This document shows, piece after piece, positions 37,210 through 47,074 of a stretch of DNA of 64,000 nt; position 1 is the first letter of the stretch, and every line of letters begins with the position of its first letter. The stretch comes from CAVZQN01 sp963837395 (GTDB lineage: Bacteria > Acidobacteriota > HRBIN11 > JAKEFK01). Under the pieces are notes generated by a model. It saw nothing but the letters and a program-made list of their open reading frames with translations. It was not told the DNA's origin and searched no databases. Made by a program: the position numbers and the translations under genes. The DNA is taken from NCBI GenBank assembly GCA_963837395.1, contig CAWINI010000004.1, positions 1,984,001 to 2,048,000 on the forward strand. Direction: 5' to 3'.

Positions 37210-38091
37210 TTGGAGCAATTCACCGTACGGCATGCTTCCAAACTTTTATTAATTTCGCCGAGGCGACTCAGACACTGGGAAAAGATCCAGTTCATACCGC
37301 GATCTATCCAAACTGATAAAGGAAATTTTTATTCCTTTCAGGATCTGGTCAGTCTTAAAGCGGCGAAAGAACTAATCTCAGGCGGAATTTCTCTTCAACA
37401 AGTTACACGCTCTCTCGATCTAATCAAAAAGCGATTTCCAGAAATCAAGACTTTGAGTCAGCTTAAGTTCTTTTGTCAGAACAATACTTTGCAAATGCGT
37501 TACAACGGACTTTCATTCGATCCGGTTACCGGGCAGCTGTTGATGAATTTTGAAAACGAAATTCCAATGGAACCCGCTAACTTCAAATCACAGCGCAAAG
37601 AAAAAAATCATATTCAGTGGTTTGAATATGGATTGCGTTCTGATATCGAAGGCAAATGGGAAGTTGCTGTTAAAGCATACCGGAAAGCTCTGCAGCTAAA
37701 TCCGACTCTGGCTGATTGCTGGAACAATCTGGCTACGATTTATTACAGAATCGGACGCAAGAAAAAAGCAATCCGTTATTATTTGAATGCTCTAAAAATA
37801 AATCCATCCTACAAACTCGCATACTATAACCTTGGAAATATCTTTGAAGAGATACGGAAATTTCGATTGGCAATTAAGATGTACTTAAAAGCAATTGAGC
37901 TTGATCCTGAATATTTTGATGCGCATTACAATCTTGCATTGGTATATGACAAAGTTCATTCTTATGCTGAAGCCTGTCACCATTGGGAGAGGTATTTAAA
38001 ATTTGATTCATCCAGCCGATGGGCACGTTACGCGCGCGATCGTGTTCAGGAAATTTCCAAACTGATGGCACTGCCTAAAGATAAGAAGTGA
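37210..38091 (+). CDS. MerR-type HTH fused to TPR repeats
   Basis: 293 residues, start TTG 37210. The N-terminal 75 residues are a MerR-like winged HTH (ASKLLLISPRRLRHWEKIQF, then FYSFQDLVSLKAAKELISGG). After a linker come about four TPRs (WEVAVKAYRKALQLNPTLAD, CWNNLATIYYRIGRKKKAIR, YYNLGNIFEEIRKFRLAIKM). Such proteins are frequent in Acidobacteria and likely bind DNA, with the TPR part receiving a partner. Its target is unknown. Confidence 0.85.
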   Translation: MEQFTVRHASKLLLISPRRLRHWEKIQFIPRSIQTDKGNFYSFQDLVSLKAAKELISGGISLQQVTRSLDLIKKRFPEIKTLSQLKFFCQNNTLQMRYNGLSFDPVTGQLLMNFENEIPMEPANFKSQRKEKNHIQWFEYGLRSDIEGKWEVAVKAYRKALQLNPTLADCWNNLATIYYRIGRKKKAIRYYLNALKINPSYKLAYYNLGNIFEEIRKFRLAIKMYLKAIELDPEYFDAHYNLALVYDKVHSYAEACHHWERYLKFDSSSRWARYARDRVQEISKLMALPKDKK

Positions 38092-38100
38092 TGCCTGATT

Positions 38101-38183
38101 ACAGATGCAAGATACAAGATCCAAGATGCTCGGGTGAAATAAAACTACGTTGAATACCCTGTATCTTCTCAACCATTTCACCC
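38101..38183. repeat. Word repeat with long inverted arms before the dipeptidase gene
   Basis: The word 'caagat' recurs (gatgcaagatacaagatccaag). GGGTGAAAT (38132-38140) pairs with ATTTCACCC (38175-38183), and AAGATAC pairs with GTATCTT inside. The right arm ends one base before the dipeptidase ATG. Same style as the other border palindromes. Confidence 0.55.
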
Positions 38184-38184
38184 T

Positions 38185-39267
38185 ATGAAACGTCATTTCA
38201 TAATTGATACTCACTCTGACACCTTGATGTACATGATCGATCAGGGTTGGGATTTAAATGATGATCGACTTCAAGTCAGTCTAAAAAAGATGTTGAAGGG
38301 TGGGCATGATCTTCAGATCTTTGCCTGTTTTGTAAATCCTGCTGTTGGCGAAAATCGATTTGTAAAAAGAGCTTTGCAAATGATTGATCTTCTGCGAACT
38401 GAGGTTCAAAAGAACAGCAAAAAAATTACGATTTGTGATTCAGTCAATGAAATACAAAAGGCAAGGCGCGAAAGAAAAAAAATTGCTTTGTTGGGAATTG
38501 AAGGCGGTCATGCAATCCAAAATGATCTGTCAATTCTGCGAACGTACAGAGAGTTAGGTGTAATTTACATGACGCTGACCTGGAGCAACACGAATGATTG
38601 GGCCGATTCATCGAATGATGTTGAACGTTGGGGCGGATTAACTAATTTTGGCCGGGAAGTGGTTCAAGAGATGAATGACATCGGTATGATCATAGATATT
38701 TCGCATGTGTCTGATAAAGCCTTCTGGCACGCACTTGAAACTTCAACAAAGCCGATGATCGCTTCGCACAGCTCTGCGCGGGCTTTTTGTAGTCATCCAC
38801 GGAACATGAGTAATGAAATGATAAAAGCGCTTGCAAAAAAAGGCGGCGTTGTATTCATCAACTTTTATCCAGTGTTTATTGATCAGAAGTTTTATGATGC
38901 ACATGTAAAATTGGCCAAACGTTTGGAGAAAAAGATTCAGAAGATGTACAAACGTTATCAAAAAAATCCACAGATGGCGGGTTATGAAGAAGATAAAATC
39001 ATGCAAACCAAAAAGGATTTTTTGCCATCAGTAAAAATGAAAGATGTCATCCGGCACATTGAGCATGTTGTAAAAATTGCAGGAGTCGAAGCTGTTGGAT
39101 TTGGATCGGATTTCGATGGAACAGGATTCATGCCTGATGATATGCAAGATTGCACTTCCCTGCCGCGCTTATGTGAAGAACTTCAAAATCGAAAGTTCAA
39201 ATCAGCAGACATCGACAAAATTTCCAGCGGCAACTTCCTTCGCGTTTTCGCTGAAACTGTTGGTTAG
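38185..39267 (+). CDS. Membrane dipeptidase family (M19) enzyme
   Basis: M19 enzymes are TIM-barrel zinc hydrolases that split dipeptides, including D-amino-acid ones. The 360-residue product has the metal-binding DTHSDTLMY (residues 8-16), the Glu of LGIEGGHAIQ, SHVSDKAFW, ASHSSARAFCSHPRNMS and the C-terminal GFGSDFDGTGFMP. No signal peptide is seen, so it is probably cytoplasmic and may recycle D-Ala or cyclo-peptides. The first Shine-Dalgarno is poor. Confidence 0.9.
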   Translation: MKRHFIIDTHSDTLMYMIDQGWDLNDDRLQVSLKKMLKGGHDLQIFACFVNPAVGENRFVKRALQMIDLLRTEVQKNSKKITICDSVNEIQKARRERKKIALLGIEGGHAIQNDLSILRTYRELGVIYMTLTWSNTNDWADSSNDVERWGGLTNFGREVVQEMNDIGMIIDISHVSDKAFWHALETSTKPMIASHSSARAFCSHPRNMSNEMIKALAKKGGVVFINFYPVFIDQKFYDAHVKLAKRLEKKIQKMYKRYQKNPQMAGYEEDKIMQTKKDFLPSVKMKDVIRHIEHVVKIAGVEAVGFGSDFDGTGFMPDDMQDCTSLPRLCEELQNRKFKSADIDKISSGNFLRVFAETVG

Positions 39268-39329
39268 TTGTAAGAAAGTATGGGCGGATCTCCGACCCGC
39301 CCATGCAAAAATATGGAGACGTTCCTTTA

Positions 39330-40774
39330 TCACGCCCTTATTCTACGAAACGAATCTAAAAATGATTTAGAAGAATTATTCGATTCTTCATCTTTGCTAT
39401 CGGCTTGTTGTTTTGGTTGATCTGCCGGACCAAAATGTACATCTGTAGGATCATCTTCAATTGTGCTGCCGGTTCAGTTATTTCCATCAACATCCGTAGC
39501 TCCGCCGTTTTGATCCGGATTTGATCCCCCACCTAAGCTACCATGGCCGATTTCTTCTCCTGCTTGCGTAGGTTGTCCTACCATTCCATTGATTCCACCC
39601 ATTCTTGGAGAAACATTTCCAGTGCCACCTGAAAAAATCGGAGTACCGCTCGCTCCGCCATCAGTCAGAACTCTTTCTCCTCCGCCTTCAGGTCTTAGTT
39701 TCTTAGCTTGCTCTTTGAAATGATCCATCGTTCTTTGCAACACTTCAGGTATGTTGCCTTTGTAGTTGTCAGGATCGTATGACTTCGTGCCGCCACCAGG
39801 TGTGGTTGTTGTTGTTGTGTTTGTTGTCGTCGATCCATCTTTGTTTGTTGTTGTTGTGGAAGTAGTGGTTATAACGGTCCCATCCTCCTTTGTGGTAGTG
39901 GTCGTGGTAGTGTTTTTGGTCACCCCGTAAGGATCCTGATGCTCTTCCGCCTCTGTTTCGACCTTGGTGTTGTCCTCTTTAAAAACTGTTATCTTTCCCT
40001 TGTAGTCAATTGTTTTGTCCCCGTTTTCTGTTCTTTCCTCGTGTACAACAACTGTTCCTCCTCTTCCAGTCTCCCACGTTGCTTCATGTACTTTTGTCGT
40101 TGAACCATCCTTGTTTTTATGCTCGGTTTGTCTGTCATAAGCAATCTGATCCTTGCCAGTAGGCCTTGCGCTTCCTTGATTCGATGCCGGATCCATCGAC
40201 TTTGCAAAGCGTTCCAATGCAGTTCCATTGCCAAGCTTGTTGTACTCCTGGTGTCTTTCAGAAAGTTCTTGTTTTACGAAATCACGCATACTTGTGTCAC
40301 CGGTTAATTGCTGTACTCCATCATTCGTTTGTTCTGGAGCCATTGACGAATTTAGATCTTTGAGACTGTCTGGCGTTCCTTCTTTGATCCGTTCTTTTGC
40401 TTTCTAATCAATATCCTGTTTGCCATGCCCTAAACCTTCGAGCAATCCCGAATTCTTAACGTCTTCATATTTAGTTCGATTATCTTGTGTAAATAATGAA
40501 GAACCTTTGAAATTTTGAAAATCTTTGTAATCCATAGTGGAGGCCTGCTGTTGCTCTGAAGGAGTTAAATCCTTGGTGCCAGATTTTTCTCCAGTTGGCT
40601 GAGCAAATCGATTTTCAGAGAACAATCCTCCATTGTTGTTTGTCACAACCTGAAAGGAATCTTTGACATTCGTAATGCCTAGAGCACTGCTTTTTTCAGA
40701 TTTCTTTCAGTTTCAACTGAATTGTTTCGTTCAACTATTGTCGCAACACTTGATACAGATTTTTTAATTTCCAT
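39330..40774 (-). pseudogene. Decayed fifth copy of the tandem Thr-rich family
   Basis: The copy starts at ATG 40774 with GGAGG in front, reading MEIKKSVSSVATIVERNNSVE. It breaks after ETE, where one missing A shifts the frame; the second frame continues to LGHGKQDID. There TAG (40404-40406) interrupts the reading, then KAKERIKEGTPDSLKDLNSS resumes in frame. At 39474-39476 TGA stands where paralogues have Trp (NNWTGTTHQ), after which TGSTIEDDPTDVHFGPADQP runs on to TGA 39330-39332. The full copy would have about 481 residues, and all family motifs are recognisable. Three separate lesions, two of them substitutions, argue for real decay. Confidence 0.8.
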
Positions 40775-40916
40775 TTTGGCCTCCATATTCTTACGCTCGC
40801 AAGCCGGATGCCGAAATGGAAAATCACATTTCTCTGAGGCTGAACTCAGTCAGATCAAATCAGCACTAGAAACCTGAGTTGTTCCCAGGGCGACTTGAGT
40901 TGCTTTACATAAGGAT

Positions 40917-42488
40917 CTAAGCTTTTTTCTTACGTAGAGGATCTAGAAATGAAAACGATGTATCGTTTGATTCTTCTTCCTTCTTTCCGGTTTGTTCTTT
41001 TGGTTGTTCGGCCGAACCAAACTGCACATCGGCCGGATCATCTTCATGTGTTACACCGGTATAGCCTGGGTTGTCCGAATCCTGTCCGGGATCAATATTT
41101 CCACCACTTTGGCTTGAGCCAACATGACCTTGTCCACCACTTGGTCCGGTTTGCGAAGTTGCGCTTCCGGGATTTCCCAGTAGCCCAAGATTTCCTTGTT
41201 GTGCGACAAGATTGCTAACACGTCCGCCAACTGTTGGGTCTGCTTCTGCATTGTTATCAGTGTGAGCTGTTTCACCTCCACTGGACGGCTTTTGCGAAAC
41301 TGCTTGCTGCTTGAAATAATCCATAACTTTTTTCACCGCTTCCGGAATGTTACCTGTGTAGTTTTCCTGATCGTAGGATTTCGTCCCGCCGCCAGGGGTC
41401 GTTGTTTTTTCCGTTGTACTCGTTGTGGTTGTCGTTGAACCATCGTTATTTCTTGTTGTGGTAGTAGTAGTGGTTGTGCTTTTCTTATCTGTCTTAGTTG
41501 ACGTTTCTACAATCACAGTCCCATTCGGTTTTGTGGTAGTAGACGTACCTGTCGTCTTTCTTGAGTGATCCCTGGTATCAATAATCGTCTTAAATTCGCT
41601 CTCGACTTTGGTGTTATCGTCTTCATATTTGACTTGTTTTTGTTCAATGATCGTCTCATTACCTCTAACAGTTCGTTCTGTGTGACTCACAACAGTTGCA
41701 TTGTCAAATGGTGTTCTGCTCACCTCATCAAACACGTCCGTAATTGAACCGTCCTCGTTTCTACGCGTGCTCTTTTTTGCGTATTCCAGCTGATCCTTGC
41801 CATAGGTTTGACCGCTTTGTTGAGGCCCTGCAGCTGTGGGGTTGAGAAGATCGTTCAGCCGATCGCTTCTTGATCCGCCAAGTGCATTTGAATCTTGATG
41901 ACGTTCAGCAACTTCACCATCAACTTGAGTGCGAATTGATTCACCATCTGCGAAACGATTCGCATCTTTAACAGCATTACTTGTTTGATCACTGCCAGTG
42001 GCATTGATCACTTGATCTTTACCTACCCTTGATACATTCGTAAATTTCGAGCTCGCATCTCCTTTGTTTGAAGCAAACGGAGGTTGCAAACCAGAATTTT
42101 TGCGATCTTCGTCTTTGCTTCTTGCATCTTGCAATAGGTAAGACGAATTCAAATTCTTCTTTTGCGGATCGGAATTAGAAACGCTTGCTTGTTGTTCCGG
42201 ACTTAATTCTTTCTTTCCATTTTCTTGTTTTGCTGCGTTCACATTCGCGCTTCCCAATCGAGCAGCAGTCATTTGTTTGATCAGGATTCCGCCTGTAATT
42301 TGTCCTGCCTTCTTTTCCGGTTCTGATGATGCAGTGCTGCTGGAATTTGAACTGGAGGATTGTGAATTTTCTTTTTCAAATGAATCCGGAATCAGATTTT
42401 GACTAACGCTTTTCGTTTTAGTGACTTCTGATTTTTGTGGTATTTCAGGTTGAATGATTTGTTGAACTGATGTCTTTCTTACTTCCAT
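40917..42488 (-). CDS. Tandem Thr-rich family, copy 4 (type B)
   Basis: 523 residues, intact, start ATG 42488 with GGGAGGAG upstream. Unknown family. In order: a Ser-rich disordered head (MEVRKTSVQQIIQPEIPQKS, DSFEKENSQSSSS); the conserved box LLQDARSKDEDRKNSGLQPP; a region of short helices; then the middle, with beta-type repeats of the pattern NKDGST and runs of Thr. Next come GTKSYDQENYTGNIPEAVKK, SGGETAHTD, a Gly-rich NLVAQQGNLGLLGNPGSATS and the tail YTGVTHEDDPADVQFGSAEQ. No signal peptide, membrane helix or catalytic motif is seen. It is the clearest type-B member. Function unknown; the lack of a leader suggests a cytoplasmic or non-Sec protein. Confidence 0.7.
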   Translation of the reverse strand: MEVRKTSVQQIIQPEIPQKSEVTKTKSVSQNLIPDSFEKENSQSSSSNSSSTASSEPEKKAGQITGGILIKQMTAARLGSANVNAAKQENGKKELSPEQQASVSNSDPQKKNLNSSYLLQDARSKDEDRKNSGLQPPFASNKGDASSKFTNVSRVGKDQVINATGSDQTSNAVKDANRFADGESIRTQVDGEVAERHQDSNALGGSRSDRLNDLLNPTAAGPQQSGQTYGKDQLEYAKKSTRRNEDGSITDVFDEVSRTPFDNATVVSHTERTVRGNETIIEQKQVKYEDDNTKVESEFKTIIDTRDHSRKTTGTSTTTKPNGTVIVETSTKTDKKSTTTTTTTTRNNDGSTTTTTSTTEKTTTPGGGTKSYDQENYTGNIPEAVKKVMDYFKQQAVSQKPSSGGETAHTDNNAEADPTVGGRVSNLVAQQGNLGLLGNPGSATSQTGPSGGQGHVGSSQSGGNIDPGQDSDNPGYTGVTHEDDPADVQFGSAEQPKEQTGKKEEESNDTSFSFLDPLRKKKA

Positions 42489-42503
42489 AACTCCTCCCTT
42501 AAT

Positions 42504-44107
42504 TCACAGAACCTTTTTGCGATTGCGATTCAAAGGGTCAGTTAAATCGTTTGAATCTTTATTTTCATCATTTGAGTTTTTCGATTCGACTCCGTCTTTT
42601 ACTACAGGCTCCTGCGATCCAAACTGTATATCGCCCGGATCATCTTGATGTGTAATGCCGGTATAGCCTGAGCTATCTGAATCCGGTCCTGGATCGATAT
42701 TTCCCCCACTTTGACTTGATCCAACATGACCTTGTCCGCCACCGAGTCCGTTTTGCGAAGTTGCGCTTCCAGGATTTCCCAGTAGCCCAAGATTTCCTTG
42801 TTGTGCGACAAGATTGCTAACGGATCCGCCGGTAATTGTTCCTCCTGTAGCGCTGTCATCTGTGTGAACTGTTTCACCACCACTTTGCGGTTTTTGCGCC
42901 AGTGCCTGTTGTCTGAAATAATCCATCGTTTTTTTCACTTCATCTGGAATGTTGCCTGTGTAGTTTTCTTGATCGTAGGATTTCGTTCCACCACCAGCTG
43001 TCTTTGTTGAACCCGATTCACTCTTGTCATCGGACGGGAGAAATGCAACTCCACGTGGATATTCTTGACTGGGTTCAACTGATTGCGCAGAATTAAGCAG
43101 ATCTTCTTTGGTTCGGTTCGGCGATTGCGCAGTGTCAGTGGTTTGTCCTTCTGATTGCCCGGTTCGAGCCTCACGATCTTCTTGTTTTTTCTGTAGCTCT
43201 CTTTCCTGCAGCGCGTCAGTCAATACGTCTATTTTGTGATCATGATCATCAAGCCCGAAATCAGACAATGCACCATCCAGGAGATTGTCTACCGCGTGAG
43301 TGATTATGACCGAACCTCCAAACGCGCCGCCGAGGGGCCACCCAGTAAAGTTGCTGCCCCTGCTGCTAAGTTGATAAGATCATCGGTTTTACTTTCTAGC
43401 CCTTCTTTTCCAGGAGACGAACTCTGCTGACCTGGTCCTTTCGACGTAGGATCTGCAGCGTCCGTCAGCCGATCTCTGCCCGTTTGCCCTCCTAAAGCAG
43501 CAGCATCCTGTTGACGAGTCTCAATTGCATCTTGAACCGCTTCGTTAAGTCTTGTTCCATTAACTACCGGATCATTCGAAAAATCTTTCTGACTTCCATC
43601 CTGCACTCTGGTATCTTTGCCGATGAGATCTTTCGCTAATTCCCGGCTTTGATTTACTTTTGACTGTTGTTCAGAATCAGCGTTTTTTGATGAAGCAAAT
43701 GGAGGTTGCAATCCAGAATTTTTGCGGTCTTCGTCTTTGCTTCTTGCATCCTGCAAAAAGAATGAAGGCTTGAGGTTTTCTTTTTGAGGATTGGAATTGG
43801 AAACACGCGATTGTTGTTCCGGGCTTAACTCTTTTTTCCCGGAGCTTTCGCCGGATTTGGCATTGGTTTCTCCGATTCGTGCAGCAGTCATCTGCTTGAT
43901 TAAGATTCCGCCTGTAATTTGTCCTGCCTTCTTTTCCGGTTCTGATGATGCAGAGCTGCTGTGATCAGAGCTGGATGATTGTGAGCTTTCGTTTTCAAAC
44001 GAATCAGCAATCTGATTCAGAACAGTTGATTTCTTTTTAGTAACTTCAGATTTTTTATCTATCTGAGGTTCTGTAATTTGTGAACTTGTTGCCTTTCTTA
44101 CTTCCAT
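42504..44107 (-). CDS. Tandem Thr-rich family, copy 3 (type B, divergent middle), frame broken
   Basis: Start ATG 44107 (GGAGGAG upstream). The first frame gives the type-B head (MEVRKATSSQITEPQIDKKS, box LQDARSKDEDRKNSGLQPPF) and ends in AAGAATLLGGPS. At about 43310-43325 one missing base moves reading to GGAFGGSVIITHAVDNLLDG and on through the type-B tail (GNIPDEVKKTMDYFRQQALA, YTGITHQDDPGDIQFGSQEP). Joined length is about 534 residues. Unlike its neighbours it lacks the Thr-rich repeats and instead has a Gly/Ala hydrophobic patch and a charged region (LQERELQKKQEDREA). So head and tail are shared but the middle is exchanged. Sole-copy frame break: error or decay cannot be told. Confidence 0.65.
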
Positions 44108-44118
44108 AACTCCTCCGA

Positions 44119-45522
44119 TCATTCCGACTTTTTACTTTTACGATTCAAAATTTGATTTAGCAGACTTGAATCGCCGTCTGCGTCTTTATCTGTCTTTTTC
44201 GAATCAACTGATCCTGCTACTGGAGTTTGCGGTCCGAATTGCACATCGGCCGGATCATCTTGATGTGTTGTGCCTGTCCAGCTGCTGCCATCTAGCGAAT
44301 CTGTAGCTCCACCGTTTTGAACTGCAGATCCAACTGTTACGTTCGATGGATTTCCAACTTCTTCTCCGGCGCGTGTGGGCTGTGCGACCGCTCCCATCAC
44401 TCCGCCAGTTCTTGTGAACGCGTCGTTAACTGGAACGCTGCCATCTGCTGAGTTGCCAGTTACTCCGCCATCGGTTAATTCGGTTTCGCCACCACTTTTT
44501 GGTTTCGAATTCCTGATTTGCTGCATGTCATATTCAATTCCTTTCTTGATATCTTCTGGAATGTTACCTACACCGCGATCATCGATGCCTGGCATCTTTT
44601 TGGATCCACCGGGTGGCGGCGTTACTGTTTCTGTTTCTACGGTCTTACCACCATCCTTGTCAGTGGTAGTGGTTGTGCTTGTGTGTTTAGTCAGCTTCCC
44701 GTTGGCATCAAAATAATTCTTCGAATCTGTTTCGACTTTACTGTTGTCCTTCTTAAATATAGTTTGCTTGGTTTCATCAATACGTGTCCCATCAGTATTG
44801 AAAGTTTTTTCATTACGCCTCATGTATACATCGCCATCATAGGCATCCACATCATCTTTTATTTGCGTAAGTGAACCATCCTCGTTTTGATGCCATTTGG
44901 ATTTACCGCTGTACGCCACTGCATCTGTGCCAGTTGGCACACTGCCTTTTCCTTTTGGCGCAGCAGTTGGATCAGGCGACGAATTTCGCAGGCGATCGAT
45001 CGGTGTTGAGCCGCCAAACCTGGAATAATCGGAACGTCTTTGTGCAAGTTCTTGGTCCAAAGAGTCGCGATCATTCGTGCTGCCATTTAGTTTTTGTTGT
45101 GCATCTTTGACTGCATCACTTGTCTGTTCTGAACCGATTGGCGAATTTAGATTTTTGATGTCATCAGCTGTCATTCCTTTAGGCAATCGATCAGTTCTGG
45201 GATTACTCTCTCGTTTGGAATGACCTAACTGCGCCACCAATCCGGAATTTTTTGCATCTTCATATCGAGTTCGACTATCTTGCGAAGTGGTTCCATTGTT
45301 TCCAAAATCTTTGTAATTCATCTTGGAGGCTTCTTGTTGCTGGGATGCACCTAATTCTTTTTTTCCAGAATTTTCTTGATTGCTGCTTGAGGAAACCTCA
45401 AATGAATCTTTTGCAGAAGCAATGCCTCTTGCTAAACTCTTCTCCGATTTCTTTTCAGTTTCAGTAGTACTGTTTTCTTGAACAACATTCAAAACACTTG
45501 AACTTGATTTTTTGATTTCCAT
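44119..45522 (-). CDS. Tandem Thr-rich family, copy 2 (type A)
   Basis: 467 residues from ATG 45522 (GGAGG in GGAGGCAAAAATG; an upstream in-frame ATG has no ribosome site). The order is a head (MEIKKSSSSVLNVVQENSTT, KDSFEVSSSSNQ), the box QDSRTRYEDAKNSGLVAQLG, DRLPKGMTADDIKNLNSPIG, a middle of hairpin-like repeats (HQNEDGSLTQIKDDVDAYDG on) with Thr runs, GNIPEDIKKGIEYDM, KSGGETELTDGGVTG and the tail WTGTTHQDDPADVQFGPQTP. The first 150 bases are almost identical in DNA to copy 1, so they share a recent origin or gene conversion. Stop and next gene are 12 bases apart. Function unknown. Confidence 0.7.
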   Translation of the reverse strand: MEIKKSSSSVLNVVQENSTTETEKKSEKSLARGIASAKDSFEVSSSSNQENSGKKELGASQQQEASKMNYKDFGNNGTTSQDSRTRYEDAKNSGLVAQLGHSKRESNPRTDRLPKGMTADDIKNLNSPIGSEQTSDAVKDAQQKLNGSTNDRDSLDQELAQRRSDYSRFGGSTPIDRLRNSSPDPTAAPKGKGSVPTGTDAVAYSGKSKWHQNEDGSLTQIKDDVDAYDGDVYMRRNEKTFNTDGTRIDETKQTIFKKDNSKVETDSKNYFDANGKLTKHTSTTTTTDKDGGKTVETETVTPPPGGSKKMPGIDDRGVGNIPEDIKKGIEYDMQQIRNSKPKSGGETELTDGGVTGNSADGSVPVNDAFTRTGGVMGAVAQPTRAGEEVGNPSNVTVGSAVQNGGATDSLDGSSWTGTTHQDDPADVQFGPQTPVAGSVDSKKTDKDADGDSSLLNQILNRKSKKSE

Positions 45523-45559
45523 TTTTGCCTCCAATTGCGTCCGGGAAAGTTGCAAATTC

Positions 45560-47074
45560 CTATTTGCTTTTTTGATTTCTCAACAGATCAAAAACCGATT
45601 TTGAAGAATCTTCAGATTCTTCAGTTTTCTTGTTGCCCTGTTCTTTCGGCTGGTCTGCCGGACCAAATTGCACATCGGCAGGATCATCTTGATGTGTTGT
45701 GCCGGTCCAGTTGTTACCATCGATCGGATCTGTAGCTCCACCGTTTTGAATAGCAGATCCAACAGTTCCATTAGATGGACCTCCAACATATTCGCCGGCA
45801 CGTGTGGGTTGCGCGACTGCTCCCATTACTCCGCCCGTTCTTGTGAACGCATTATCAACCGGACCACTTCCATCGGCCGAATTGCCAGTTACTCCGCCAT
45901 CAGTTAATTCTGTTTCGCCGCCTTTTTTCGGTTTCGTTTCATTTATTTGATTTAAGACATAGTCAGGTATGTCTCCTCCTGCGCGATCATCATCAACTCC
46001 GGGAGGCAAAGGCATGTAGCCGTAGGATGATCCAGGAGAGCCATCGTATCCATAAGATGGTGACTTTTCACCACCAGCGGGCTTTGTTGTTTCTTTTGTT
46101 GTGGTAGTCGTAGTGGAACCGTCTTCCTTTGTTTCTTTTGTAGTAGTGGTCGTTGTCGTGGAGCCGTCCTTGTTGTACGTGGTTGTCGTTGTTGCGGTTG
46201 CTAGTTGTTTCCCACTTGCGTATGCGGTATCAGTTTGAGTTTCTTTAGTAAGATTCAGCTGGGCATCATAAAATTTTTTTGAATCTTGTTCGTACTTGTA
46301 ATTTGAGCTGAAAGAAGTTGCTTTATTTTCCACCACCATTGTTCTGTCCGGCTTAACTGTAGTTTCACCATGATTTTGGAATGTTTTCCCGTCTTTGCTT
46401 GTAACCTCGTCATACATGGTAGTGACTGAACCATCTTTGTTTTTACGTTCACTCACCTCCCCATACGCTACCTGGTCCTTGCCAGTTGGTACTTCATTCT
46501 TTCCTTTTGGCGCAGCGGTTGGATCAGGCGTCGAATTTCGGAGGCGATCCATCGGTGATGAGCCGCCAAACATGGAATAATCCGAACGTCTTTGTGCAAG
46601 TTCTTGATCCAATGCTTCGCGCGAATATCTACCGCCGCCCAATTTTTGTTGTGCATCTTTGACTGCGTCGCTTGTTTGTTCTGAACCGATTGGCGAATTA
46701 AAACTTTTAATATCCTCTACTGTCGTTCCTTTTGGCAGTCGTTCCGCTTTTGGATCACTCTCTTGTTTGGCATGGCCCAAATGCGCAACCAATCCGGAAT
46801 TTTTCGCATCTTCATATCGAGTTCGACTATCTTGCGAAGCGGTTCCATTGTTTCCAAAATCTTTGTAATTCATCTTGGAGGCTTCTTGTTGCTGGGATGC
46901 ACCTAATTCTTTTTTTCCAGAATTTTCTTGATTGCTGCTTGAGGAAACCTCAAATGAATCTTTTGCAGAAGCAATGCCTCTTGCTAAACTCTTCTCCGAT
47001 TTCTTCTCGGTCTCAGTAGTACTGTTTTCTTGATTTACATTCAAAACACTTGAACCAGATTTTCTTATTTCCAT
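45560..47074 (-). CDS. Tandem Thr-rich family, copy 1 (type A)
   Basis: 504 residues from ATG 47074 (GGAGGCAAAAATG). First gene of the array. The head is MEIRKSGSSVLNVNQENSTT; it also has the DSFE box, QDSRTRYEDAKNSGLVAHLG and a helical section (REALDQELAQRRSDYSMFGG). A long middle is built from units such as NKDGSVTTMYDEVTSKDGK, and a Thr-rich stretch with two near copies of KDGSTTTTTT leads to a Tyr/Pro/Gly segment (YGYDGSPGSSYGYMPLPPGV). The shared GGETELTDGG and WTGTTHQDDPADVQFGPADQ motifs close it. The Thr runs resemble beta-roll or adhesive repeats, but no secretion signal is visible. It follows the kinase-TPR gene by 148 bases on the same strand and may share its transcript. Confidence 0.7.
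   Translation of the reverse strand: MEIRKSGSSVLNVNQENSTTETEKKSEKSLARGIASAKDSFEVSSSSNQENSGKKELGASQQQEASKMNYKDFGNNGTASQDSRTRYEDAKNSGLVAHLGHAKQESDPKAERLPKGTTVEDIKSFNSPIGSEQTSDAVKDAQQKLGGGRYSREALDQELAQRRSDYSMFGGSSPMDRLRNSTPDPTAAPKGKNEVPTGKDQVAYGEVSERKNKDGSVTTMYDEVTSKDGKTFQNHGETTVKPDRTMVVENKATSFSSNYKYEQDSKKFYDAQLNLTKETQTDTAYASGKQLATATTTTTYNKDGSTTTTTTTKETKEDGSTTTTTTKETTKPAGGEKSPSYGYDGSPGSSYGYMPLPPGVDDDRAGGDIPDYVLNQINETKPKKGGETELTDGGVTGNSADGSGPVDNAFTRTGGVMGAVAQPTRAGEYVGGPSNGTVGSAIQNGGATDPIDGNNWTGTTHQDDPADVQFGPADQPKEQGNKKTEESEDSSKSVFDLLRNQKSK

Noticed and set aside
39474..39476. TGA read as Trp (alternative genetic code)
   Set aside because: Many other genes here end in TGA (for example mraZ, mraY, ftsQ), so TGA is a normal stop; the case is a point mutation in a decaying copy.
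40344..40406. Two separate genes at 39474-40343 and 40404-40646
   Set aside because: They lie in the same frame, divided only by a TAG, and align end to end with the paralogues.
39470..41560. Repetitive DNA rich in gtt/gtg units taken at first for a CRISPR or satellite array
   Set aside because: The repeats are codons of Thr runs within conserved open frames on the minus strand; no constant repeat with unique spacers exists.
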